From the NCBI GenBank assembly GCA_030447805.1, contig JAUJOE010000003.1, positions 280,727 to 344,726 of the forward strand: a stretch of 64,000 bases of DNA, read 5' to 3'. The position numbers were made by a program, and so were the translations under genes. Below, in pieces: positions 51,687 to 60,634 of this stretch. Origin of the DNA: Nocardioidaceae bacterium (GTDB lineage: Bacteria > Actinomycetota > Actinomycetes > Propionibacteriales > Nocardioidaceae). The notes beneath the pieces are model-generated. The model searched no databases. It was given only the letters and a program-made list of their open reading frames with translations, and had not been told where the DNA came from. Every line of letters begins with the position of its first letter. The stretch's first letter is position 1.

Positions 51687-53180
51687 GTGTCGATCTCATC
51701 CCAGCTATGGGCGCCTCGCGCCGCGGCTGTACTGCTTGCTTCCGGAGTGGCTGCTGCCCTCCTCCAACCTGCGCCGGCAGCGGCATCCCTGCCGATCGAG
51801 TCAACCCGAGCCCCGGCGGCAGATCCGGTTCGCCCATCCGTTCGCGCGCTACCGGTTCCCGCTACCTCGTCCGTTCCTGATGGCAACCGCGGGATGGACG
51901 TCGTGGCGCAGCTGCGGGATCCGGTTACCCCCGACTTCCGGATGGTTGGCGTCACGTGGAGAGCAGGAACTGCTCCTGCCGGAGTGACGGTGGAGAGCCG
52001 CGTCCACCACGGCAACGCGTGGAGTGCGTGGAAGCAGCTCGATGTCGACCTGGACGAGGGCCCAAGCCCCAGCGAGGAGACCGACGCCAGGGACGGCACG
52101 TCGCCACTCTGGGTCAACCACGCCAGGGGTATCGAGATCCGGGTGTCGTCCCCGACCGGGGCTCCCGAGGCAGTCAAGGTGGAGTTGATCGACCCCGGCG
52201 CCTCAACCACCGACACCGAAGCCGCCCTATCCACCCTCGCGACCACCACGCCGAGTGCCACCTTGCTGGGGGCCCCTCCCATCATCTCCCGAGAGATGTG
52301 GGGTGCGGACCCATCGCTGCGAGGAGGGTGCTGGGACCCGCCGTGGGGCACAACCATCCAGGGCGTCTTCGTGCACCACACCGCCGGCAGCAACATCTAC
52401 ACCGCCGCTGACTCCCCCGCGATCGTGCGGGGCATCTACGCCTACCACGTCCAGAGCCGCGGCTGGTGCGACATCGGGTACAACTTCCTGGTCGACAGGT
52501 ACGGCCAGATCTTCGAGGGCAGGGACGGCGGGTGGCGGCTGCCGATTCGAGGAGCGCACTCCGGCGAGTACAACGAGAACACCTCCGGCATCTCGCTGAT
52601 GGGCAACTTCGATGCCGAAGCCCCTCCGCAGAGCATGAAGGACTCGTTGGTGCGCCTCGTGAGCTGGGTGTTGGGGTCGCACTACCGAGATGCGCTGGGA
52701 ACTACCACGCTGTACTCCTCCACCACCGGAGCACCCAAGACCTTCAACGTCATCGCTGGTCACCGCGACAGCATGAGTACAAGTTGCCCGGGTGAATTGG
52801 TGTACGCGTGGTTGCCCACCCTGCGGCAGCGAGTGGCCGACCGGATCGGGTCAACCCCAACCAAGATCAACGCCAAGTGGCAGTCGCTGGGCGGCGAGAC
52901 CGCCTGGGTGGGTTCACCCTTCGTTGGGGAGCGTTGGATCGCCGGAGGGCGGCGTACCGGCTTCACCAACGCCACCATCTACTGGCTGAAGGGGCTGGGG
53001 GCGCACGAGGTTCATGGGGAGATCCGAGAGGCGTACGCGCGGCGCGGCGGGGTGCGTTCCCCGCTCGGGTGGCCGACCTCCGACACAATCGTGCTGCCTG
53101 GGGCGAGTCGGGTCGACTTCCAGCACGGCTACATCACTCACAACACCCTGACGAACACCACGACCGTGACGTACAACTGA
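51687..53180 (+). CDS. N-acetylmuramoyl-L-alanine amidase / PGRP-type with C-terminal LGFP-like repeats
   Basis: REMWGADPS; GVFVHHTAGSN; WCDIGYNFLVDRYGQIFEGR; GHRDSMSTSCPG; GVRSPLGWPTSD. Confidence 0.93.
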   Translation: MSISSQLWAPRAAAVLLASGVAAALLQPAPAAASLPIESTRAPAADPVRPSVRALPVPATSSVPDGNRGMDVVAQLRDPVTPDFRMVGVTWRAGTAPAGVTVESRVHHGNAWSAWKQLDVDLDEGPSPSEETDARDGTSPLWVNHARGIEIRVSSPTGAPEAVKVELIDPGASTTDTEAALSTLATTTPSATLLGAPPIISREMWGADPSLRGGCWDPPWGTTIQGVFVHHTAGSNIYTAADSPAIVRGIYAYHVQSRGWCDIGYNFLVDRYGQIFEGRDGGWRLPIRGAHSGEYNENTSGISLMGNFDAEAPPQSMKDSLVRLVSWVLGSHYRDALGTTTLYSSTTGAPKTFNVIAGHRDSMSTSCPGELVYAWLPTLRQRVADRIGSTPTKINAKWQSLGGETAWVGSPFVGERWIAGGRRTGFTNATIYWLKGLGAHEVHGEIREAYARRGGVRSPLGWPTSDTIVLPGASRVDFQHGYITHNTLTNTTTVTYN

Positions 53181-53254
53181 CCACGACGAGGCGTCGGGCG
53201 GCGCTGGACGAGAAAGCAAGTCGGTTGTCCGTCGTACGTCGTAGCGTGGGTGCC

Positions 53255-53779
53255 ATGTTGGAAACCACCGACGAAATCGCCGCCCTGCAGCGCCTCTTGG
53301 ACGCCTCCCACGTGTCCGCGACCGAACACCTGCGCAGCATCATCAACGACGACCGCAGGCTTTCGGCGCGAGACCTCGTCGCACTGCTGACCGGCATGAA
53401 GGTGATCGCCGTCTCCACCGTCACCGCCCGCGGCGAGCCCCGGATCAGCGCGCTGGACGGTCACTTCCTGCATGGCACCTGGACGTTCGGTACCAGCGGA
53501 ACCGCTGCGAAAGCGCGACACATGCAGGCCCGGCCGGCCGTCAGCGTCGCCCACGTCGACAACGAGGAGCTCGCCGTGTTCAGCCACGGCCGAGTCGAGC
53601 GGATGCGTGAGTCTGACCCGGACTGGCAGGAGACGATCGGCCACTGGACCGCCCACTACGGCAGCTCACCGCTCGAGTGGAGCGACGAGCCACACATGTA
53701 CCGCTATCGCCCCCACTGGATGGTCGGCTACGCCTGGAAGCGGAGCGAACTGTTGGCGAAGCGAGGCATCGAGCCGTGA
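53255..53779 (+). CDS. pyridoxamine 5'-phosphate oxidase family protein
   Basis: VIAVSTVTARGEPRISALDGHFLHGTWTFGTSGTAAKARHMQARPAVSVAHVDNEELAVFSHGRVERM. Confidence 0.85.
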   Translation: MLETTDEIAALQRLLDASHVSATEHLRSIINDDRRLSARDLVALLTGMKVIAVSTVTARGEPRISALDGHFLHGTWTFGTSGTAAKARHMQARPAVSVAHVDNEELAVFSHGRVERMRESDPDWQETIGHWTAHYGSSPLEWSDEPHMYRYRPHWMVGYAWKRSELLAKRGIEP

Positions 53780-53911
53780 CGCCGTAAGGGGACGTCTAAG
53801 ACGTTCCGGCGGAGCGAGCCCAGTGTCGCAGGCGAGACATCAGCCCGACGGCACGCGCGCTGCTAGCCCTTGAACTGGTCCAGAGGAGTCCGGCCAGCTC
53901 CGCGCTGATCA

Positions 53912-54577
53912 TCACCGGACCGGATCGCCGACAAGCTCAGCGTGTGGGAGCGGCCTGCCGACGGTACGACGCCAGCGAGTGTGTCCGCGCGACTCGCCGA
54001 TGGAGCGAGTTCCACAGCGTCGTACACGCAGGTCGAACGAAACGTGACTCAGGCCCCTCGCGAAGCGATGAAGAACCTCATCCGGCCGGGACGGTCTGGC
54101 GCATCGCGGATCTGGGTGAGGGACGAAACCAGATTCCCGCCAAGCTTCGCGCGCCGGGTCCCGGGTTTCGAAAACCAGGCGGCCACCCGGCCGCAAGGCG
54201 TCCCGGATGCCGCGCAGAGCGCTGCGCCACTCGTCGTCAGCCAGGAAGACTTGGGCCACGTTGCCGGTCATGGTCGCGAGGTCGACCTGGAGCGGCGGCA
54301 GCGTCGTCGCATCGCCGTGCAGCCAGCGCACGCGATCGGCACCGGGCTTGCACCTGGCCACGTCGAGGCTGGCCCCGGCAGGGTCAACCCCGACCACCTC
54401 GACGCCCCGCTGCGCGCACATGCAGGCGAACGTGCCGGTGCCACAACCGATATCCAAGACGCTGGTCGCCTCGAACTCGTCAACCATCGCCGCATACACG
54501 TCGAGATCGCTGCGGTCGGGGTCCAGCGCGTCGTAGATGGCCGCCAGCCGCGGATCATCGAACAGCCGGTCAGGCAC
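53912..54577 (-). CDS. class I SAM-dependent methyltransferase, C-terminal frameshift likely
   Basis: SVLDIGCGTGTFACMCAQRGVEVVGVDPAGASLDVAR; LRPGGRLVFETRDP. Confidence 0.85.
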   Translation of the reverse strand: MPDRLFDDPRLAAIYDALDPDRSDLDVYAAMVDEFEATSVLDIGCGTGTFACMCAQRGVEVVGVDPAGASLDVARCKPGADRVRWLHGDATTLPPLQVDLATMTGNVAQVFLADDEWRSALRGIRDALRPGGRLVFETRDPAREAWRESGFVPHPDPRCARPSRPDEVLHRFARGLSHVSFDLRVRRCGTRSIGESRGHTRWRRTVGRPLPHAELVGDPVR

Positions 54578-54687
54578 CGCTCGACGCTAGAGCCTGTGCG
54601 CGGGGGCAGCAAATGAGTTACGGATAGCGGGCGAGACGCCTCAGTTGGTCCACGCATGCGCGGTGGCGGCCGCCGTACGGCCGTGGA

Positions 54688-55083
54688 CTAGGACAGCGCC
54701 TCGATGGGTGCGACCGTCACCAGGTCCGTCACGGCATCGGCCAGTTGCTCGTCGAGCGTGATCAAGGCGTCGGCCTGCAGCTGGGTCAGCGCGACGTACT
54801 CGGCGTTGAAAGTGTCCGACCATCCGAGCTGGGCGGCGATCTTCCATGCGACGTCCTGTAGGACGCGGTCACCGAGCAGTCGAATCCGCAGCCCGCGGAC
54901 GTAGCTGAGACATTGCTCGGCATCCTTCTTCGTCATCTCACCGCGATGCACCGCTTGGTAGAGGAGCGCCAGCAGCTGCGAGCGGAGCAGCGTCGGAGCG
55001 AGGATCTCGTGCTCGTCGCGAATCACAGCCTGGTTGTCGGCCAGCAAAAATGCCACGTCGGGAGTGATGACGTACTTCGTCAT
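54688..55083 (-). CDS. PIN-domain (VapC-like) protein
   Basis: YVITPDVAFLLADN...LAPTLLRSQLLALLYQAVHRGEM...WSDTFNAEYVALTQLQADALITLDEQLADAV. Confidence 0.75.
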   Translation of the reverse strand: MTKYVITPDVAFLLADNQAVIRDEHEILAPTLLRSQLLALLYQAVHRGEMTKKDAEQCLSYVRGLRIRLLGDRVLQDVAWKIAAQLGWSDTFNAEYVALTQLQADALITLDEQLADAVTDLVTVAPIEALS

Positions 55084-55188
55084 GAAAGACCAGATCCTCT
55101 CCGTCGCACGATGCCCACGCCGGCCATGCCATAGCGCTCGGCCGCCAGCTTCTCAGCTCGCCGGCCTCGGCGGTCCGGCCGTGAGTGT

Positions 55189-55599
55189 CTAGCGGATAAG
55201 GCAGAAGGGATGCCCGGCCGGATCCAGGTAGACGCGAAAACCACCATCCTCGGAGGGTTGGTGGTCGTGCCGCCGAGCACCCAGAGCCAGCACCGACGGC
55301 TCGGCTGCGTCGATGTCACCGACCGAGAAGTCGAGATGGAACTGCTGCGGATGGCTGCCGCCGGGCCAGGTGGGGGCCACCCAGTCGTCGATCCGCTGGA
55401 AGGCGAGAGTCGGACGCCCGTTGGGATTGTCCGGCGAAACGCCACCCTCTGGAGGTATCAGCGTCGCCCAGTCCCGGTCCGAGTTGTCCTCCATGGACCA
55501 CCCGAGCAGCTCGGCGTAGAACTGCCCGAGCTCCAGCGCATCAGGGCAGTCCAAGATGATGAGGTCGAGAACCGGCTTGCGAGCCGTTGGCTTGGTCAT
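55189..55599 (-). CDS. VOC-family protein
   Basis: LDLIILDCPDALELGQFYAELLGW...QFHLDFSVGDIDAAEPSVLALGARRHDHQ...VYLDPAGHPFCL. Confidence 0.9.
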   Translation of the reverse strand: MTKPTARKPVLDLIILDCPDALELGQFYAELLGWSMEDNSDRDWATLIPPEGGVSPDNPNGRPTLAFQRIDDWVAPTWPGGSHPQQFHLDFSVGDIDAAEPSVLALGARRHDHQPSEDGGFRVYLDPAGHPFCLIR

Positions 55600-55648
55600 G
55601 CCGGCAACATAACGAACGATCCGGACGACCGGCGTCCGGATCGCGCGA

Positions 55649-56062
55649 TCAGGCGACGAAGATGCAGAACGGATGGCCCGACGGGTCGGCAAGGACGTAG
55701 AGCGGCTCGTCGGCGTCATCGGCTCTGTCGAGGAGCAGCTGCGCTCCGAGCGACAGCGCCCGCTCCCGCTGCCGCTGTAGCTCGTCGAAGCTCGACACCG
55801 TGAAGTCGAGGTGCATCTGCATCGGGACGTCATGCGTGGGCCAGGTCGTGCGCTCCAGCCGGTCGACCTGCTGGAACGCCAGCTTGCGGGCACCGCCCGA
55901 GTCCACGAGGACAAGCCAGTCGGCATCGTCCGCAACACCCTCCGCAGGAGGCTCATCGCCCTGCCGGTACCGCAGTCCAAGGAGCTGCCGATAGAACTCG
56001 GCAAGTGCCCGGGCGTCGGTGGTATCGAGGGCGGTGTGCAGCAGTTGGGGATACTCAGCCAT
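55649..56062 (-). CDS. VOC-family protein, paralogous to the neighbouring gene
   Basis: TALDTTDARALAEFYRQLLGLRYR...MQMHLDFTVSSFDELQRQRERALSLGAQ...VLADPSGHPFCIF. Confidence 0.9.
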   Translation of the reverse strand: MAEYPQLLHTALDTTDARALAEFYRQLLGLRYRQGDEPPAEGVADDADWLVLVDSGGARKLAFQQVDRLERTTWPTHDVPMQMHLDFTVSSFDELQRQRERALSLGAQLLLDRADDADEPLYVLADPSGHPFCIFVA

Positions 56063-56195
56063 GATCGCCTCCATTCTGCATCCATTTCGCCGCAAGGTCA
56101 TCCCCATAGGACAACCTCCCAATAACCGCTTGACAGTCAGGGCAGCCTCGGCGTACAACTGTCCAAGGGACGTTTGACAGTCAGGAGCCGCAGCC

Positions 56196-56752
56196 ATGCA
56201 AGCCAACGCCGCGACGCGGGTCTCGGAGATGCGCGCCACCGCCCATCCCGTCCGGTTGCAGATGCTGTCGCTGCTGACGGGCACGCAGCTGAGCGCCGCG
56301 GAGATTGCCCGCGAGCTGGGCATCACCCACGCCAACGCCTCCTACCACCTTCGCTTGCTCGCTGCGGCGGGCCTGGTCGTGGAGGCCGGCGAGGAGAAGA
56401 TTCGCGGCGGCATCGCCAAGCGGTATCGGCACCCCTGGGATGCGGGCGGCGGGTCGACGGTCCGCCGTCCACGCGCCAGGAGAGCGAGGAGTACATCGCC
56501 GCCGTCGCCGCCGAACTGGTTCGCCGCTACGGGCTCAAAGAGCCGGGGACGCCTGCGTTCACGACCGACGCCGCGCTGTGGGTCGCGCCGGAGATCTGGG
56601 ATGAGGTCGTGGCGCTGGTCACCCAGGCGTCGCACCTCGTGCACCGCGAGGCGCAGCCACCTCGCACTCCCGGCGCCATCCACGTGAACCTGACCGCCGC
56701 GGCCTTCCGGATGACCGATCGCGACACTCGTACTACGCAGGCGGATACATGA
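56196..56752 (+). CDS. ArsR-like winged-helix regulator, frameshift near 56465
   Basis: MRATAHPVRLQMLSLLTGTQLSAAEIARELGITHANASYHLRLLAAAGLVVEAGEEKIRGGIAKRYR. Confidence 0.85.
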
Positions 56753-57899
56753 CCTGGGCGGACGGCTTCGCACCGCTGCGTAACCGCAACTTCGCGTGGT
56801 ACTTCGCCTCGCGGCTCACCGACACGCTCGGCATGATGATGGCCGGCGTGGCGCTCGCCTTCGCCGTGCTCGACACCACCGAATCAGCGACCGCCCTGGG
56901 CCAGGTGCTCGCGGCGCACACCATTCCACTGGTTGTGTTCATGCTGTTCGGCGGCGTGCTGGCCGACCGGTTCCCGCGCACGCTGGTGCTGCAATCGTCG
57001 AACCTGGTGGCCGCGGCGACACAGGGCATGCTCGCGTTTTTGGTGATCACCGGGCAGGCGGAGCTGTGGATGTTCATCGTGCTCGCCGCGGTCAATGGCC
57101 TCGCCGACGCCGCCGGGTTCCCGCGATGGCCGGCATGGTGCCCCAGCTGGTGCCACGCCACCAGCTTCAGCCGGCCAACGCGCTGTTGTCGCTTACCCGC
57201 GGTGGCCTGACGATCATCGGCCCGACCCTCAGCGCCCTGCTGGTCGTGACGGTCGGTCCCGGATGGGGGCTCGCGGTCAACGCGGCAGCCTGGCTTGTGT
57301 CGAGCGTGCTCCTGGTGCGGGTCAACATCCCGCCCAAGCCGCCCAAGGAGGAGCAGACCAGCACGCTGCAGGACCTACGGGAAGGGTGGGGCTTCTTCCT
57401 CGCCACCACCTGGCTGTGGGTCGTCGTGCTGGCCTTCGCCTTCTTCAACGCCATCCACACAGGCGCCTGGTTCACCCTGGGGCCGGCCCGGGCCAAGGAC
57501 ACGATCGGCGAGCAGGGCTGGGGCTTTGTGTTGTCGGCGCAGTCGGCCGGGCTGCTGGTGATGACGCTGGTACTGCTTCGGGTGCCGCTCCAACGCCCGC
57601 TGCTCCTCGGCATGCTCGGGTGCTCGTTCTACGGCCTTCCGATGATGGCTCTGGGTGTGCAGCCGGACCTATGGCTGCTCATCGTGCTGTCGTTCGTCGC
57701 TGGAGCCGGCATCGAGGTGTTCAACATGGGCTGGAACCTCGCCATGCAGGAGAACATCGACGACGACATGCTGTCGCGCGCCTACTCCTACGACGCGCTG
57801 GGATCCTTCGTCGCGATGCCGATCGGCCAGTTGTGCTTCGGGCCGCTGGGCGACACGTTCGGCTTCAAGCCCGTCCTGCTGGTGAGCGGCGCGGGCTGA
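56749..57899 (+). CDS. MFS transporter, frameshifts near 57125 and at the 3' end
   Basis: FAPLRNRNFAWYFASRLTDTLGMMMAGVALAFAVLD; GGVLADRFPRTLVLQ; many TM segments; overlaps the regulator by 4 nt. Confidence 0.88.
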
Positions 57900-58049
57900 T
57901 CGTCATTTCGCTCGTCACGCTAATGTCCCGCTCGGTGCGCACCCTGCCGCGCGCCGGTCGCCGCGGAGCCGAGTTCCAGCGCTGTGCCACGTCGTGACTA
58001 CCGGCGGACGTCCGGCGGAGAATCCGTCCTGGTCGGCAAGTTCCTGGTG

Positions 58050-59150
58050 CATCACCGGTCTTCGCAGCGCCCGTCGTGGCGACTTCCGCAGCGGATGAGG
58101 TCGATGGCAAAGCTCAGGGCCACACGACTGGCCTCGCTGCGCGTGACAATGCTCAAATCACCCGACTCTGAGTCCCGCCACCAGTCGTCCGTTGGCACTG
58201 TCGCCGGCTGCTGTCCACAGCAGGAGCGTGCCGTCCTCGGTAACGCGACTGTGCCGAGTGCCCAGTTGCTGTAGGCCTTCGTGGTCATGCACTGGCAGAA
58301 CCGCGCTCGGTCCGCGATCGCAACGGCGCCGGGGCCCTTCTCGACGATCAATCCTGCGACCGAGGATTGCGAGACGACCGGCCGCGCGGCGTCCCGCGGT
58401 CAACCGGCCACCGAAACTTCTCTGGGATCGCCGCTTCGCCAGTCCGTGAGGACCGCGGGTTCAGCGTAGTCAGCCCCCTCCACGAGCGCGCCGTCAGCGT
58501 CGAGCGTCCACCAGTAAGGGTGCTGGGTCGCTTGACGGAGGTCGTTTCGACATCGGAGCCAGCCCCGGCTAGGTCATCCAGGAGTAGCGTCCGCTCATCG
58601 CCATGTGTGAAGTCCCACGGCGTCCCGACGGAAACGCGAGCTGCCTTCGCTCCCCAGCGCTTCATCGCTGTTTGATGGCGATGGAGCCGGCGGGCAACGA
58701 GGCGGCGCCGGCTGATGTCCAGGGCCGGCACGCTGCGCCACGACCCATCTGGAGCCAGCAGCGATCGTGCCGCCGCGGTCGACACTGAGAACGGCGATCT
58801 TCATTGGCGAGTCCCCCAGGAAAGGCGCGGACTCCGGCGGTGTGACGACCTCAGGCAGTTGCGGCGCCGCTGCCGCTGCGTCGACTTCCCGCGGGTCCCA
58901 CTTCGGCTGCACGGTTCCTGGCGGGAGCTTTGTACCGAGGGGCTAGCGGGTGCGGTGGTTGGCGTTGCTGTGATCGACGGCGTGGAAGATGCTGATGACG
59001 TAGACGGTGCCGCCGGTGGGGCGCTATCGAGTCGCCGGTCCAACCGGACGCCGAGCCAACACGGCGATGGTGACCACGCCGACCACGATCGACGCCCAAC
59101 CGTATGGCGTCGGCGGGCGGCCACCACGGCGCGCTCCGCGAGGTGCGGGC
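58050..59150 (-). pseudogene. Hypothetical TM protein downstream of a sigma-like gene, in several frames
   Basis: TPYGWASIVVGVVTIAVLARRP, KIAVLSVDRGGT, SWRSVPALDISRRRLVARRLHRHQTAMKRWG, in different frames. Confidence 0.35.
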
Positions 59151-59722
59151 TCTCGACGCGATCGGACGGGCAGGTTGCCTAGGTTCCGCCATTCGTGTGG
59201 TTCGGTGTCCTCCCGATCAAGTCGAGCAGCTCGGGCGCGCCATCGCGCAGACGGGCGAGGGCCGCGGCGTTTTTCGCTGTCGACCCCAACGCGAAGAACT
59301 GCGGCGGCGTCCTCGACGGACAGATCTTCGACGGAGCACCACACGGCGCGCTGCTTAGGTGTCAGCCTCATCGCGGAGTGGACGACCATGGCCGTCTCCG
59401 GCTCGGTGGAGGTTGAGTCTTGAAGGGCCCCAATCGGTAGGTGGGCGTCGGCGCCACCGCGAGATGTTGTCGCGAACAATCACCGTTCGGGCGTATCCAG
59501 TCGGATTCTCGTGGGCGAGACTCGCAGCGCGACCTTGACCAATGCCTCCTGTAATCCGGGTGGAGGCTGAGCGCCGCTGCGTGCGCTCAGTGAACCCGGA
59601 CTCGTCCACCGCCTCCTCCCCTTCATAACGCCAGGGACCAGCAGTCGGTTGGCACGACTGCATCCGCAACGAGGGGAGGTTTCATGGGGCAGCGGACGCT
59701 GGAGCCGCCAACCGGGTGCCAC
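59150..59722 (-). pseudogene. SigE-family sigma factor broken into several frames
   Basis: EALVKVALRV, NPTGYARTVIVRDNISRWRRRP, LTPKQRAVWCSVEDLSVEDAAAVLRVGVDS, in three minus-strand frames. Confidence 0.5.
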
Positions 59723-59762
59723 GCGATTTTTGTCGAGGGACCGGGTACGCCGGAGATGGCCG

Positions 59763-59975
59763 TCAGTCAGGGCGGCGAACGTAGTACTCGGTGAACTCGC
59801 GGCAGCGTGATTCGCTGTCGAATCGCATCACGAAGCAGTTGTCGTACGTGCGGACGACAGGCCCGTCAGGCCGTTCGCGGTATCGCGAGGTGCCGGTACA
59901 CCACTGTGTCACCGTCGACCGCGACTGGGGAGTACTCGGCTTCGTAGGTGCCGGGTGCGTCGACTGTCACGCAGC
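59763..59975 (-). pseudogene. C-terminal fragment of a SnoaL/NTF2-like protein
   Basis: VTVDAPGTYEAEYSPVAVDGDTVVYR (frame break) YRERPDGPVVRTYDNCFVMRFDSESRCREFTEYYVRRPD. Confidence 0.4.
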
Positions 59976-60332
59976 ATGGGCAACGCCGAGTTCCAGCGCG
60001 GCCGCGTGCAGCCGCTTGTCTCGCGTCCACAGCGCGGCTCCTCCCGCCAGTCTGGTCGAGCCCAAAAGGTGTACGTCAACTGGGCTCAGGCCGCGCCCCC
60101 ACAGCCGGTTCGCAGCAACAAAGATGAGAAGCTCCGCGTGGGACAGGATCGGCAGGGCGGGGAGGTTGCCCAGGAGTTCGAGCGTTTCCTCCCGTCGCGC
60201 GAGCGACCCCAATGCCAGTTCCTCGACCACCATCGGGTGGGAGCAGGCCTCGTCTCGCCCCAGCAGCTCGACCAGGTGGGGCTCGGATGCGTGAAGGTGG
60301 TCGATCCAGATTGACGTGTCGACCAAAATCAC
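59967..60332 (-). CDS. vapC: VapC-type PIN-domain ribonuclease toxin
   Basis: MILVDTSIWIDHLHASEPHLVELLGRDEACSHPMVVEELALGSL...GLSPVDVHLLGSTRLAGGAALWTRDKRLHAAALELGV. Confidence 0.93.
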   Translation of the reverse strand: MILVDTSIWIDHLHASEPHLVELLGRDEACSHPMVVEELALGSLARREETLELLGNLPALPILSHAELLIFVAANRLWGRGLSPVDVHLLGSTRLAGGAALWTRDKRLHAAALELGVAHAA

Positions 60333-60526
60333 CCGGCCCCGCCCCTGCGCCTGGGCGCGGACGCGGCATCCGGGTCGGTGCCTCCCAATGCTGCCAGCCG
60401 GCGTGCGCTCTCCCTCCGAATCAGGGCTTCGAGTCCCTCACGAAGCAACCGGGACTTCTCCGTGACCCCGGTGAGCTCCTCAGCCTTGGCAACCAACGCG
60501 TCGTCCAGCGTGACGGTCGTCCGCAT
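60329..60526 (-). CDS. vapB: VapB-type antitoxin
   Basis: MRTTVTLDDALVAKAEELTGVTEKSRLLREGLEALIRRESARRLAALGG; 4-bp overlap with the toxin gene. Confidence 0.92.
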   Translation of the reverse strand: MRTTVTLDDALVAKAEELTGVTEKSRLLREGLEALIRRESARRLAALGGTDPDAASAPRRRGGAG

Positions 60527-60544
60527 GCCTCACCTCCACAATCA

Positions 60545-60560
60545 GCATCATTTGATGCTA
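60545..60560. promoter_or_regulatory. Candidate VapB(C) operator
   Basis: Palindrome AGCATCA-TT-TGATGCT 19 nt upstream of the vapB start. Confidence 0.6.
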
Positions 60561-60634
60561 TCAGTGATGCAGCCGCCTCAGTCCACCCTCGACAGAGCGG
60601 GCGTTGTCGGCGTGTGTGTCCCACGGTGGAAGGC

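Noticed and set aside
54688-55200. Complete second VapBC system
   Set aside because: The PIN-domain gene is clear, but no convincing antitoxin frame could be reconstructed upstream.
59355-59669. Independent hypothetical protein
   Set aside because: Its C-terminal NPTGYARTVIVRDNISRWRRRP is a segment of the frame-broken sigma factor, so it was merged with that feature.
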